From Euryodendron excelsum (taxonomy: Eukaryota > Streptophyta > Magnoliopsida > Ericales > Pentaphylacaceae), in contig CM065396.1 of the NCBI GenBank assembly GCA_033060915.1, positions 7,331,001 through 7,395,000 of the forward strand: a stretch of DNA of 64,000 nt, in the 5' to 3' direction. The notes beneath the pieces are model-generated. The model was not told the DNA's origin. It searched no databases and was given only the letters and a program-made list of their open reading frames with translations. Below are positions 13,604-24,744 of this stretch, one piece after another; within the stretch, counting starts at the first letter, position 1; every line of letters starts with the position of its first letter. Made by a program: the position numbers and the translations under genes.

Positions 13604-13712
13604 CTGGCGCCTATTGTAGTGGCGCTAGGCCAAAGTTTACACTAGCACCACTAGGAGTGGCGCCAGGCCCTTTTTTGGCTTGGCGCCACTACTAGTGGTG
13701 CTAGCCATTTAG
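13604..13712. repeat. Degenerate GGCGCC palindromes upstream of the TATA box
   Basis: Three decayed versions of the 23-nt palindrome that is perfect at 25171-25193 (TGGCGCCACTA, one base, TAGTGGCGCCA). Confidence 0.7.
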
Positions 13713-13787
13713 GAAATATTTAAGGTCGGCAAGCAACGTATCTTTGACTAGATTTGGGCGCCTGTACTAGTGACTATCATGCAATTT

Positions 13788-14135
13788 TTAGCCTAGCTTC
13801 ACTAGGAGTGACTCCGGAAAGTTCGGGAATGATTTGAAGGAGCCGGGAATGACTCGGAAGGCCAGAAAGGAGCAGGAACAGTTAAAATAGTGTCCTGGAG
13901 GTATTTGACTTGAAAAGTGAGGATAAAATATGTCAGAAAGGTTGACCGGGCCTTTAGGGGCAAAACGGTCAATCGGACCCAGAAACTGCCGGGACAAACT
14001 CGGACTGTCCTGGGAAAAGACTTGGGGTCTGAAAAAATTACTCAGAATGTTCCCAGAGGTTGCCGATTTGATTTCCAGAGCCGACATGGTCGGAAAAGGA
14101 GACCGGCCCACCAGGGGCAAAACGGTCATTTCCAC
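13788..14135 (-). other. U3 open frame of about 115 codons, conserved position in LTRs
   Basis: An open frame in element sense with the conserved start MTVLPLVGRSPFP and the motif PIDRFAPKGPVNLSD. Equivalent frames are open in the other five LTRs that cover this part (24745-25086 +, 33206-33547 +, 37788-38129 -, 53984-54325 -, 59437-59772 -). No domain is recognised. Many differences between copies change the amino acid, and an antisense frame is open too, so this may be a by-product of GC-rich sequence. If real, it would sit in U3 of the 3' LTR and be transcribed in full-length RNA. Confidence 0.3.
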
Positions 14136-14657
14136 CGGGTTGGCCGGAACTGACTCAGAATGATCCGGAAAGGTAAAAGAAGGTTAAGAACACTATAAAA
14201 AGTAGTCTCAGGAGGTTACCGGTTTGATACCCAGAGCCGGTGTGGTCGAAAAAGGAGACCGGCCCACTAGGGGCAAAACGGTCATTTTGTATCGGGTTGG
14301 CCGGAACTGACTCGGAATGATTCGGAAAGATAAAGGAGGATTGAGAATACTATATAAAGTATTCTCGGGAGGTTACCGGTTTGATACCCAGAGCCGGTAT
14401 GGTTCCCGGGGCGTTCGGATGCCTAGGGGCAAAATGGTCTTCTTGACCGGAAAGTCTCGAAAAAGGTTCAAAGGGCAATTTAGTCATTTTTCACCGACGT
14501 GGGCTAACAGACACTGGTGTTGACCTGGGTTTTGAGTGTTTCCGCCACCCTAACGGCGATCGTCGTGACACAAGAGTTTGTTGCCAATTCCCTATATCGA
14601 CCTATTTGTGAGTATTTCCGCTACTCTAACAGTTTTGTGAGTAGTTTCGCTACTCAG

Positions 14658-15105
14658 ACCGTCTCGAGGAATAAACTGTCTCGAGAGAGGGATTGGAAAG
14701 GGGTCTTATCGTCTCTGAAGAGACGTGCCTGAGCTGGAACTGTCTTGAGGAATAAACTGTCTCGAGAGTTGGATTGGAATGGGGTCTTACCGTCTCCGAA
14801 GAGACGTGCCTGAATTGGAACCGTCTCGAGGAATAAACTGTCTCGAGAGTGGGATTGGAAAAGGGTCTTATCGTCTCCGAAGAGACGTGCCTGGGCTGAA
14901 ACCGTCTTGAGGAATAAACTGTCTCGAGAGAAGGATTGGAAAGGGGTCTTATTGTCTCCGAAAAGACGTGCCTGGAGTGGAATCGTCTCGAGGAATAAAC
15001 TGTCTCGAGAGTGGGATTAGAAAGGAGTCTTATTGTCTCTGAAAAGACGTGCCTAGGATTGGAACCGCCTCGAGGAATAAATTGTCTCGAGAGTGGGATT
15101 AGAAT
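14658..15105. repeat. 81-bp tandem array, six units
   Basis: Each unit contains GAGGAATAAACTGTCTCGAG, GGGTCTTA and CGTCTCCGAAGAGACG. The last is an inverted repeat of six bases with a four-base loop. Copy number differs between LTRs: 6 here, 3 at 23740-24035, 9 at 31973-32655, 8 at 38630-39285, 7 at 54855-55430 and 6 at 60300-60745. Confidence 0.95.
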
Positions 15106-15301
15106 CGGAAAGGAAAGGGCAATGCCCCTAAGGGCATTTTGGTCATTTTGCCTCTATTTGGGCCTGACAGGCCCACGAAGCGATGGACAGATAGGATTTG
15201 GACTTAGAATGTTGGTTTCAGTCAGAATATGCCCACAATAACTTGAACACAAGTCTGGACGGAGTGTAGACTGCCGAGCAGTCAAAAATGGGGTGCTTAC
15301 A

Positions 15302-15320
15302 GCTGCCCCTCTTTTTCTGT
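15302..15320 (-). promoter_or_regulatory. Polypurine tract of element 1
   Basis: On the minus strand AGAAAAAGAGGGGCAGC lies directly before the 3' LTR start TGTAAGC. This is the expected site and composition for the plus-strand DNA primer of an LTR retrotransposon. Element 2 has the same tract at 39474-39492. Confidence 0.8.
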
Positions 15321-16662
15321 CTTTGCTTGTCAAAGATAAAAAAACGATAAGAGTAAGTGCCCCATGTTGACCGCAAGGCAGTCGAAGGGACGGACATTGA
15401 AAATCTTTCGACAACGGGGGTCGAAAACAGATAACGGGCCAAAAAGGCCTTCGAAAACAAGTTTTGGCGGGAAAAAGGGCAAAACTGCCCAGAATTTGCA
15501 ACTGGCGCCACTAGTAGTGGCGCTTTTGGCAGAAAATGTCTAACGCCTCTACTAGTGGCGCCAGGTTTGGAGTTAAAACCAGAAAATTCTGGTTCGAACG
15601 CTTACGGGATTTGGAGGAGTTTTCGCAAATTTGTGAGGCATTGCGAGGAATCCATCTTGGACATTGAAGGAGCACTCTTTGGAGACCACAGGTGATTGCC
15701 GGAAGGAGACCACGTCGCCGGAAAAGTTACCGGAAGAGAAGATTTCGCTGGAGAACTTCCAAAAAGTGAGTTTTCAAATTTTTGTTGATTTCGATGTGTA
15801 GAACTTCGTTTGAATCATGTGAATAGTGGAAATTGATGTTTTGATATGCTTTGAACACTTTGGTGATGTTGTTTTTGCATTTTGATGGTTGTTTGATTGA
15901 ATTTGAATGATTTTCATGATTATGCGAAGAGGGTTTTCTGCAGGAGTGGAAAATTTGTTCCTACAGACTTGGGCATTGGGTTTTCTGGCTATATTTTTGT
16001 GCAATGTGCCTTAGAAAAATGTGTTTAACAACCGTATAAAGTTTTGTGATTTTTTGAAAACTCGGTGAATTTTTGATTTTTTGAAAAATAGAAAAATATT
16101 TAGAAAATTAGAAAAAATTAGAAAATTCAATAAATTGATGAAATTTTTAAAGTTTAAAATTTGGAAAAAGATTGGAATATTTTTTAAAATAGTTGAGGTG
16201 ATTTTGAAAAATTTCGGAAGTCTTTTGAAAACCATTGATTTATTTGAAAAATGAAACATGTGTTTTGAAAATTTTAAAAAATTGAAAAGTGTGCACGGGT
16301 GCCATTGTCATGTGATTGTGGCGTTGGAAGGTGCATATTTCGTATTTTGTGTTGATGTCATGGGTGCTGTAGGGGCCATTTTTAAACGGGACTCCGCCGA
16401 AATTTTTTTAGAAATTAGGAAAAGAGTTGGTTAAAGTTTTAGAAATAAAATCTTTTTTTTTTTTTGAAGGAAAAAGGCAGAGAACCCTTGAGATGTGATT
16501 TAAAGTTAGAAAATCAAGATGTGCATGTAGGAAATTTGTTTTGACTTATCGTTCAAAGTCTTTTATTTTTTTTGTTTGTGTTAGTTGTTTATTTTATTTT
16601 ACTGTTATTTAAACTGCATGGATGGTATATTAACATCACTTACCTTGGCTTACCTTTTCAGG
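15302..16662 (+). promoter_or_regulatory. Upstream region and putative 5'-UTR intron of the antisense gene, element 1
   Basis: This region is closely similar to 39474-40788 in element 2, ending at the same ATGGCAGAT start codon. It contains another GGCGCC palindrome (15503-15525). A donor-like AAAAA|GTGAGT occurs at 15766 and an acceptor-like TACCTTTTCAG ends at 16661, giving a putative 896-nt intron. Between them lies AT-rich, intron-like text. The promoter itself is not identified. Conservation in both elements suggests it drives plus-strand (antisense) transcription. Confidence 0.6.
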
Positions 16663-18508
16663 ATGGCAGATACGGGTGGTGACGGTTCTGAGAGGAGACG
16701 CCGCTCGGGGAAGGCGGCCCAGACCCATTCCGCTGGCGGCTTTAGTCGATCTAGAGGTAGTCGACAATCTACCAAACGATCCTCATCCAGTCAGAGTGGG
16801 CAGGGGAGTAGGCTACCTGTCGACCCTTTTCCTCCGGTTGATCAGGCTTTTGCCGAGGAGATTGATGCCGAGGAAGAGGTACCGGGCCCTAGGGATTAGG
16901 TGACCAGCTATGGGAGAGCTTCTTCCAGGCATAGGCAGGCGGACGCTGACTTGGGGGATCTGTAGATACTGGACGTCCCACCACTCGGGGATCTTGCCTA
17001 TCACCCTAGCGTGTATTCTAGACAGCACTTGCCGCCTCCGCGGGTACATACAGCTTTTAGAGGGGCTGTTCATCAGGTGTTTGTGACCATGTAGCGGGCT
17101 GCCCCATCATATCGTGCCTTCTTGGCGGAGATCGGATTCAGCGCTTTTATGGGATTACAGGCTAACTGCCTGAACCGGCATTTAGTACTGGCACTTGTTG
17201 AGAGGTGGTTCGGGGAGACCAGGACTTTTCATTTTGTCGGCTTCGAGTTAGGTCCTACTCCTTTAGATTGGGCAATTATTACAAGGCTCTCCTTTGTCGG
17301 CCGGCAAATTACCCTGCACCCAGTCAGCAGGGACGAGGCCTGTTTGCTATTGGACTTGCCTCATCCTGAGCGTTCTACTTTCCCGGTCTCTTGGATTAGT
17401 CAGGATGAGCGTACTTTTGCTACTGAGCCATCGCCTGCCAGGCGAGACATCATGAGACGGTAACTTGTGTTGTATATCATCTTTAGCTGCTTCTGCAACA
17501 ACAACAAGTCACTCGTGCCGTGTCGTTTGGTGAGCATAGTAGCCGATCTGGGAGCTTTGTTTGAGTTGGACTGGGGGTCCTTTTCTTTTGGCTGCTTTCT
17601 TCGATCGATGCGGGTTTGGACTTCTTCTCATTGGGGCAGCATGACTAGCTTCTGGCCTTTTCTTGTCTGGTGGAGTTACAAGTACCTGCCAGTGCGTCAC
17701 CCTGTAGTTGTTGAGGATGATCTCTATCCTCGCGCTTTGAGGTGGGCTCGTGACCGGGTAGCCCAGCGATCGGAGATTATTGACTTTGTGACGCTCCGAG
17801 CTAACCTGGAGTTGATTGAGGCGAGGGATGTGACCTGGCGGCCCTTTATTAGATTAGTCCATTACGAGACAGTCCAGTACCTGGTCCCGTTATCCTTGTC
17901 GAGAGTTGCTTTTCTCAGTGATGACACCTGGGAGTCCTATCTTGGAGAGCGACACTGGCGGCAGTTTCATGAGGAGTTCCGATCAGCAGGAGCTCCACCA
18001 GAGTATATGTTTGGAGCCCTGGTGGCAGGAGTGCCCATCCCCTACCAGGAGCGCCAGCCAGGTGCCGAGTTCTTGCTTCCTCCGGATACGGATTATGCTG
18101 CGCACTTTGGGGTTCATTCGATTGGTGCCTTCACCCGGTTTGAGGTAGTAGTCGGCAGGTACGCTGTTGGCCAGGAGGTGGTCGACTTGTGGCGCCGTGC
18201 TGGAGGATATGTGCCCCAGGCCGAGTTTACTGCTGTGAGAGACCAGATAGACCAGTACCAGATGGAGCGAGACCAGTACCAAGCCGAGGTAGCTTCCCTG
18301 ACGACTCGGTTATCTCAAATGGGTGGTGGGGGGGTATGTTATTCTTTCTTTGCTCCTTCTTGCTCTGCTGTTGCTTAGTTCCTTTTGTATACAGCTGATT
18401 TCGGTTCTGTCTTCCCTGCAGGATGGTGGTGCTTCGAGTAGTTATCCTCCTCCTCCGATGCCGGGTTTCGAGGATTTTGATCCAGATGATATCGACTTTG
18501 ACCTGTGA
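16663..18508 (+). pseudogene. Antisense plant-mobile-domain (PMD, MAIN-like) gene of element 1, broken
   Basis: One reading frame runs from the ATG at 16663 to 18333, then after a splice-like intron (18334-18421) to a stop at 18508. Order: a basic, Ser/Arg-rich N-terminus; a PMD-like core (about 17122-17960, with GFELGPTPLDWAIITRLSF and ADLGALFELDWGSFSFG, then bulky WTSSHWGSM and FLVWWSYKYLP motifs); a short coiled coil (IDQYQMERDQYQAEVASL); and an acidic tail (FEDFDPDDIDFDL). In-frame stops occur at 16897-16899, twice before 17122, and at 17461-17463. PMD proteins are known as plant gene-silencing factors and as extra antisense frames in Tat-type elements. The C-terminal end is intact although the middle is broken. 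The role in the element is unknown. Confidence 0.75.
18334..18421 (+). other. Putative spliceosomal intron in the antisense PMD gene
   Basis: The donor GGGG|GTATGT at 18334 and the acceptor TCTTCCCTGCAG ending at 18421 bound an 88-nt T-rich stretch. Removing it joins two codons in phase 0, turning a frame that would stop at 18378 into one ending with an acidic tail at 18508. Confidence 0.7.
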
Positions 18509-20479
18509 GGGATGCCCCTTGTGGAGACTTTGATCCTCTTTTGCCCCTGGTCCCTGAGTTGTATTTATGTTAGACAATTTTATTATGATATTTTGTACAG
18601 AAATGAATATTTATGGTACTTAGATGCATGGATAGGCAGATAGATTTATGATCTTTACAGCTAGGCATATGATCTGAGGCATGTGATGTATGATTATGTT
18701 AGATATCTACTACATGAGTTGATGCTGATGACTTCTATTTCTACGGGGAGTTATATCCTATGTGTGCAAAGGCCATGCTGATTTTTTTTTTTTTTAACAT
18801 ATGCACAGGTTAGAAGTATGTTAATAGAATAACGCAAGGTGCTGTTAGACTTGTATTCTTGGGAATGGTAACTCCCTCCTCCTCGGGGATTTAGCCTCTC
18901 TTCTAGCCCAACCCTACTTTGATTGAATGATAGCACTTTGCACCTTTCTCAACCTCTTGATTGCCTCCATCTTTCTATCTTAGGGTTAGTGTATGGGGCT
19001 ATTAGGCTGAGACTCTCGACTCTCGGGGTTTTAGCAACAACTTACCTGACCTTTCGCAGAGCGATAAATGGCCAGTCATTTCAATCTGAGAAGGCTTTGT
19101 TTAGGACCGTAATGTAGGCTAGGTTATGGGGTTTTAGAAACAACGGGATATGTAGGCTCAAATTCAATGTTGTTTTCAGCAAGGTTTCGATCCATACTGT
19201 CCTTAACCGTTTTTTCAGTAGGATAAGCATCCTTCTTTAGTTTTGACAGCATATCCAGCTCATTTAGATCAAGCAATCTGCTTTCAATCAGAGGAGACTT
19301 TAATAGGGTTGTAATGTAGGTCATGGTTTTGGGGTTTTGCAAGAGAAGAGTAAAGGCTCAAACCTATCATTTCTACTGGGTTTCCTTGTAACCTAGGATT
19401 ACCTTTAAATTTCCTTCTTGCTTTTGACCATATACTTCTCAGGATGAAAATGACCCTTTTTCTGTCACCCCTTCTATAGACTTTTTGAGATAAACATGGC
19501 TTTCTTCTCATTTGATCTTCTCATTATGCCTTTGAAGATGACCCAGTCCTGATTTTCTTCAGGCCTTTCCTTAGAATCATGGTTTTTTTTTTTTTTGGCC
19601 TCTTGCCCCTTGGTAACTCCTTTCCTTTGCTTTTTCTTTTTATTTCTTTTCTTTTCTTTTATGAAACGAAACAATTCTTTAACCCTTTTCCCTTAAACCT
19701 TTTCCCTTGGTAGCTCAATATACCCAGTGTGGGCGGTGATCCCTAGGTTGGGGTTTTGTTAAAAAAGGATAAGTGGCTCAACGGGTTTGGCAAGGGGTTA
19801 CTTTTGACTGTGTGGGAAATGAAATGAGGGCCCCTCTTCACTTTGAATTAGATTGCTTGATCTGTAGAGCTTTCATTGCTGACTTAGCACAACGGGGGTG
19901 GATACCATTCCTAGAATTCTCAACTATTGTCTGCCCCAGTGTGGGGAGGACAGTCTTGGATTGTGGTTAACAAAGAAAATTTTCGCTTTCCGCGAGGCAC
20001 TAGGGGTTAAGTAAAAGGAATATGAGCACATTTAGTTATTTATTCAGTTATTTATTCTTTATATGTGGGGAAATGAAAGATGGCTCCTCTTCCTCTTAAT
20101 AAACTGGCCACACATCGATTAGCCTCAGAGTCTTGCAAGTGCTGCCTTTGGGTAGTATCCTCACTCATCCTTATTCTCTCTCTCTATGGAAGGCTGATCA
20201 TTTGGCGAGTGATTAACTCATGCTATCATCCCTTCAAGTTGGATCATTCCATAAGATAAATCACGCCCCTTGCGTAGAAAGTAGTCACTATTCCCCAAGG
20301 AAGACAAGACAACCATAATGGAATAAAAGACTATTATTTGATTATTATTATTACGAAAAGCATCAAGTTCTTAAGCAATAAGAAAATGTAGACATTAATT
20401 TAAAGATAGAAAGTGAAGGGATAGAAAGAAAGTGGGTGAAAACACCCCTCTCTTGTACGCTTGTGCAAAGAACCCCTTT
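18509..20479. other. Non-coding region of element 1 with diverged repeats; no pol
   Basis: No domain is recognisable on either strand. Phrases of the type TAGGTTATGGGGTTTTAG, then AGGCTCAAA or GGCTCAAC, recur at about 19115, 19310 and 19740, suggesting units of about 200 bp that have diverged. AAATGAAATGAGGGCC at about 19818 has a counterpart at about 43530 in element 2, next to the end of integrase. The two elements therefore share this block. T-rich runs lie at 18781-18796 and 19581-19597. Confidence 0.65.
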
Positions 20480-22572
20480 TTAGTACGGCTTTGGGACAAT
20501 TCCCACATTTTTTATGCTCCATTCGCGACCCGGATCCTCGGCTAAGGGGAGACAAGCAAAGGCTTCTCCTAGAGCTCCACAGACGTTGACACTGTTGATG
20601 CGGTTATCAGCCTCCTTCTTGTTCTGTGCAGTGGGTTCTTCTGTAAACAGGGTGACCAGCTCACCCCCTTCCAATTCGAATGGCTCTGCTTGTGCTCTTG
20701 GCTTCTCTATCCTCCAGCTTATTTCTTCATAGTTGTACTCATTTGTAGGCCAATGATTCTCTAGCAAATGACGTTCGGCCGCGGCATATTTCAGATGCAG
20801 AAACTCAGCACCCCATCCATCAGCAACCATGTTTTCAGTAGTCTCGTCTCCCAGGAACATTGGCTCCTCAATGGGCCAGTCAGAAGCATCAGGCACCTCA
20901 TCAGGGTTATGGAGATAGATTGGGCATAATAGGAGATCTTCCTTCTAGTCACTTTCTTCATCGGCCTCCCAATCGCTCTCATAACCTTCGACCTCGAGCT
21001 CGTCGATTGCTCCCTCACCTCCCATCTCTACTAGTATCATATTGATAGTGTGATCCGGTAGAGGGTTAGCAGTCACATTGGGAGTGGGAGCAGGTTTTAC
21101 CGGCTACAGATCAATGGTCTTATTGTCGATCAGGTCTTGGATCTTGTGCTTGAGAGCAGAGCAGCTTTCGGTGTCATGCCCCTGGCCACCTGAATGATAT
21201 TCACATGTAAGAGCGGCATTAAAGGTCGGGGGCAGAGGGCTTGGCAACGAGCGAGCAGGGACGGGCTTCAAGATGTTGTTCTTTAGAAGGCTATGGTAGG
21301 CCTCAGTTTGGGTGCAGGCTAAGGCGTCGAAGGTACGGATGCATCTGGCGGGTCTATTGAAGTTGGGTCATGCCCCAGTGGGACCATAGTTTGGGGTTGG
21401 AGCAGGCATGGTCAAGGTGGGCAAGGGCAGGACTGGGGGTGATTGTAGCGGGGGTCGGTATTGGGGTGGTTGGCTAGGCAGAATAGCAGACACTTCGCTT
21501 TCCTTCCTGATTGTGCCCCTTATAGTAGCCACCTTCTTGGCTATGTTGGTGGTATTTTCTCCAGTCTTGGCATAGGGATCTGTGATTCTTCCTGTCTTGA
21601 GGCCGTTTTCTATCATTTCCCCTTGCATGATGAGTTCAGAGAAGCTTTTTCCCACGCTTGTGCAGAGCTTCTCATAGAATATACCTTGGAAAGTATGTAC
21701 GAATAGTTGTACGTACTCCTTTTCCTCTAACGGGGGATTAACTTGTGCAGCGGTCTCCCTCCATCTTAGGGCGTATGCTTTAAAGCTCTCCTTCTCACCC
21801 TTGCTCATTGTCATCAAGGACCATCGATCAGAAGTGAGGTCGATGTTGTGATGGTATTGGGCTTTAAACGCATTAACTAGCTCCATCCAGGTTGTGACCT
21901 TCCTTAAGTCCAAACGAGCGAACCATTGCAGAGCCGACCCAGTGAGGCTGCGTTGGAATAACTGCATAAGGAGCTTCGGGTCGTTGCCATGTCCACTAAG
22001 TGCTCCAGCATATAGACGTAGATGAGTAACGGGGTTACCGGTACCGTCGTACTTCTGGAAGCCAGGCATTTTAAACTTAGTAGGTCTCAGGTGGTCAAGG
22101 AAAAAACAGAGCTTATCATAAGAAGTGAACCCGTAAGCATCGTGGCCATAGAGACTTCGCAACGAATCTTCCAATCCTTGGATTTTCAGACTAAGAGGAT
22201 CTAGAGAGGCCTTCTTTATAGGTGAAAGCAATATGGTCTCTTCTTCTTTAGCGTTGACCCCTTTGGCATCTTCCTTAGTCCTCCCAGCATTGTCAGACTG
22301 AAGCATGATCCTTAGATTAGCGGGTTCAAGGTCCTTGGATGAAGTTATAGATGATGACGGGACTGCAGTAACATCCTTCATGGCCAGAGTTTGAATGAGT
22401 TTGAGCATCTCATCCATCTTAGCCCTCATTTCATTAACTTCCTCTCGAGAGACTTGAGAGGATTCTTCAGGGTTAGCAACCATCAGTGATGCTTTGTGCC
22501 GAGTGATAATAGGATCCCTAGGTGGATGTTGCACTTTCTTGGGAGTAATGTTGACTCAGTGCAAGGCGACTT
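20480..22572 (-). pseudogene. gag: gag polyprotein frame of element 1, broken
   Basis: Gag forms the retrotransposon particle. The main open part (22534-21368, 388 codons from a non-ATG codon) has a helical N-terminus (about 30-50) and a Retrotrans_gag domain (about 153-310: GFQKYDGTGNPVTHLRLY, GSALQWFARL, MTMSKGEKESFKAYALRWRE). The frame continues past the stop at 21368-21370 into a zinc-knuckle-like segment (CEYHSGGQGHDTESC), past stops at 21104-21106 and 20945-20947, and on to 20480, ending in an acidic region and REWSIKNVGIVPKPY. An upstream in-frame TGA (about 22546) lies before the open part. The acceptor-like TTTCTATTTACAG ends at 22573, so the first exon codon may be at 22572. No protease follows. 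Confidence 0.85.
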
Positions 22573-23530
22573 CTGTAAATAGAAATAAAAAGGAAGAAAG
22601 AAAAAGACAAAAACAAAAGTCACAAGTTAGTTTTTGGTTTTTAGAGAACTTTATGCAATGCATGTCCTAAGGGGCCCCTTTTTAAGAGGAAAACTAGTAA
22701 TGATGTATTGGCTCACTTTTGAAGATAGGGGGTTTGCCCCTGTATGCAAACACTTTACCGTCAGGTGGGAACCTTCAATCATCTATGCATTCATTCATAA
22801 AAATAAAGAGGTACACTAAATTTTGGGTTTAAGATACAAAAGAATTGAAACACATTTTAATAGGGGGAGGGGGAACATTTTCCTTTGGACTTCCACCTAT
22901 CTACTTTTACAAAGAGAAACCCTAAACTTCTCTTGAGTCTTCGGATTCGCCTTCCTTGGATTTGATGTTGAGGAGGTCGCTGAGAGACCTTGTTGATTGA
23001 TTGCCCATTATCTTCTTGGCAACCCTATCATCGTGAGCATAGAGGGATTGAGGCCCCTCTTATGAAATGGATTGGTGTGCATGCCATGAGTCCTTAGAGT
23101 TACGTGGGAACTCTTAGGGTTTAAGTAGGTTTAATACAAAGGAGAGTGACTTTGGTGTCACTCTCAATGGGTTGATCATATGCATGAGAATGCAATGACT
23201 TAAGTTACTTGGAACTCTTGTCTTATCATGGACTATTGAATGCATGAGCATGAATATGCAAAGAGTATAAGGAGAGAGAATGCAATAGCAAAATAAACAT
23301 GCATGCATGAGCAGCTAGACAGGCATTATAACAGTATAAATACAGTCATAATAACAGTAGGTATAAATGAAAGTCAAAGCAGTCGCCCTTTCCTCCATGA
23401 TTTTGAAAACAGTGCTCGTGTCTTAAATCCGGCAGAGGTTCGGCTATGCACGGTGTCTATATGAGTATGAGGTTGAGGGTTGACTAATGCGTCCTAAAAA
23501 GGCTCGGTCCCCGGATCTTCAAATCTAGGC
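22573..23530 (-). promoter_or_regulatory. 5' leader of element 1, gag-proximal part
   Basis: Non-coding leader homologous to 49133-50080 of element 2. On the minus strand its gag end is a pyrimidine-rich run ending TTTCTATTTACAG, an acceptor-like site. The other leader pieces lie at 28728-28961 and 55624-55889, displaced by two insertions. Conserved phrases include TGCATGTCCTA and GGGTTGATCATATGCATGAG. Confidence 0.75.
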
Positions 23531-23535
23531 CCACT
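23531..23535. other. Target-site duplication CCACT, left copy
   Basis: CCACT precedes TGTAAGCACCC at 23536 and recurs at 28723-28727 after GGGCGCGACA. Element 2 keeps the uninterrupted site GGCCCACTCCCCGAGG at about 50072, which confirms the join. Confidence 0.95.
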
Positions 23536-24032
23536 TGTAAGCACCCATTTTTGACCGCTCGGCAGTCTACACTCCGTCCAGATTTGTTTTCAAGTCATTG
23601 TGGGCATATTCCAATCGAATTCAATCCTCTAGGTCCAAATTCCGTCTTTCCATCGCTTCGCGGGCCTGTTAGGCCCAAATAGAGGCAAAATGACCAAAAT
23701 GCCCTTAGGGGCATTGTCCTTTCTTATTCCAATTCCAATCCCTCTCTCGAGACAGTTTATTCCTCGAGACGGTCCGAGTAGTAAAACTACTCACAAAACC
23801 GTCAGAGTGGCGGAAACACTCACAAAATCGTCAGAATGGCGGAAACACTCACACCGTTAGAGTGGCGGAAACACTCAAAACCCAGGCACGTCTCTTCAGA
23901 GTCGGTAAGACCCCTTTCCAATCCCTCTCTCGAGACAGTTTATTCCTCGAGACGGTTCCAATCCAGGCACGTCTCTTCGGAGACGGTAAGACCCCTTTCC
24001 AATCCCTCTCTCGAGACAGTTTATTCCTCGAG

Positions 24033-24345
24033 ACGGTCCGAGTAGCAAAACTACTCACATAACCGTTAGAGTAGCTGAAATACTTACAGAGCCGTCCGAG
24101 TAGCGGAAATACTCAACCGTTAGAGTAGCGGAAATACTCATAGAACCGTTAGAGTAGCGGAAATACTCAACCGTTAGAGTAGCAGAAATACTCAACCATT
24201 AGAGTAGCGGAAATACTCACAGAACCATTAGAGTAGCGGAAATACTCACAGAACCGTTAGAGTAGCGGAAATACTCACAAATCATCAACCCCGTCCGAGT
24301 AATGGAAATACTCACACCGTTAGAGTCGCGGAAACACTCAAAACC
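24033..24345. repeat. Short tandem array GAGTAGCGGAAATACTCA
   Basis: About ten or more units of roughly 20-31 bp of the type CCGTTAGAGTAGCGGAAATAC, with short inverted symmetry GAGTA...TACTC. Other LTRs hold fewer units (for example 32655-32805). Confidence 0.85.
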
Positions 24346-24744
24346 TAGGTCAACACCAATGGCTGTTAGCCCACTTCGGTGAAAAATGACCAAATTACCC
24401 TTAGGACCTTTTTCGAGACTTTCCGATCAAGATGACCATTTTGCCCCTAGGCATCCGAATGCCCCAGGAACCACACCGGCTCTGGGTATCAAACCGGTAA
24501 TGACCCGATAATACTTTTTATAGTGTTCTCAACCTCCCTTTACCTTTCCGGGTCATTCCGAGTCAGTTCCGGCCAACTCGGTACAAAATGACCGTTTTGC
24601 CCCTGGAGGGCCGGTCTCCTTTTTCGACCACACCGGCTTTGGGTATCAAACCGGTAATGTCCCGAGAATACTTTTTATAGTGTTCTCGACCTTCCTTTAC
24701 CTTTCCGGACCATTCCGAGTTAGTTCCGGCAAACCCGGTGCAAA

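Larger units (their letters stand above)
10148..15301 (-). mobile_element. 3' LTR of element 1
   Basis: 5154 bp, TG...CA ends. In element sense from 15301 downward it holds: the 81-bp array (15105-14658); GAGTAGCGGAAATACTC-like short repeats; about 165-bp CCGGTTTGATACC repeats (14460-14100); a U3 open frame (14135-13788); GGCGCC palindromes (13712-13604); a TATA box (13590-13581); AAACCCTAG-type boxes (13520-13450); a CACGTG box (13052-13057); about 2 kb of G-poor text; the TACGTAGGCAA block (about 10940); and the terminal block. Compared by eye with its partner, the first 240 bases at the 10148 end show seven differences and the last 205 at the other end about thirteen. Confidence 0.9.

Noticed and set aside
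14100..14460. Possible CRISPR-like regular repeats in the LTRs
   Set aside because: The repeats are contiguous tandem units of a plant LTR, without unique spacers.
16585..17073. Overlapping short frames on both strands around the PMD gene start
   Set aside because: The PMD frame with its ATG after the acceptor-like site explains the region; the others are shadow frames.
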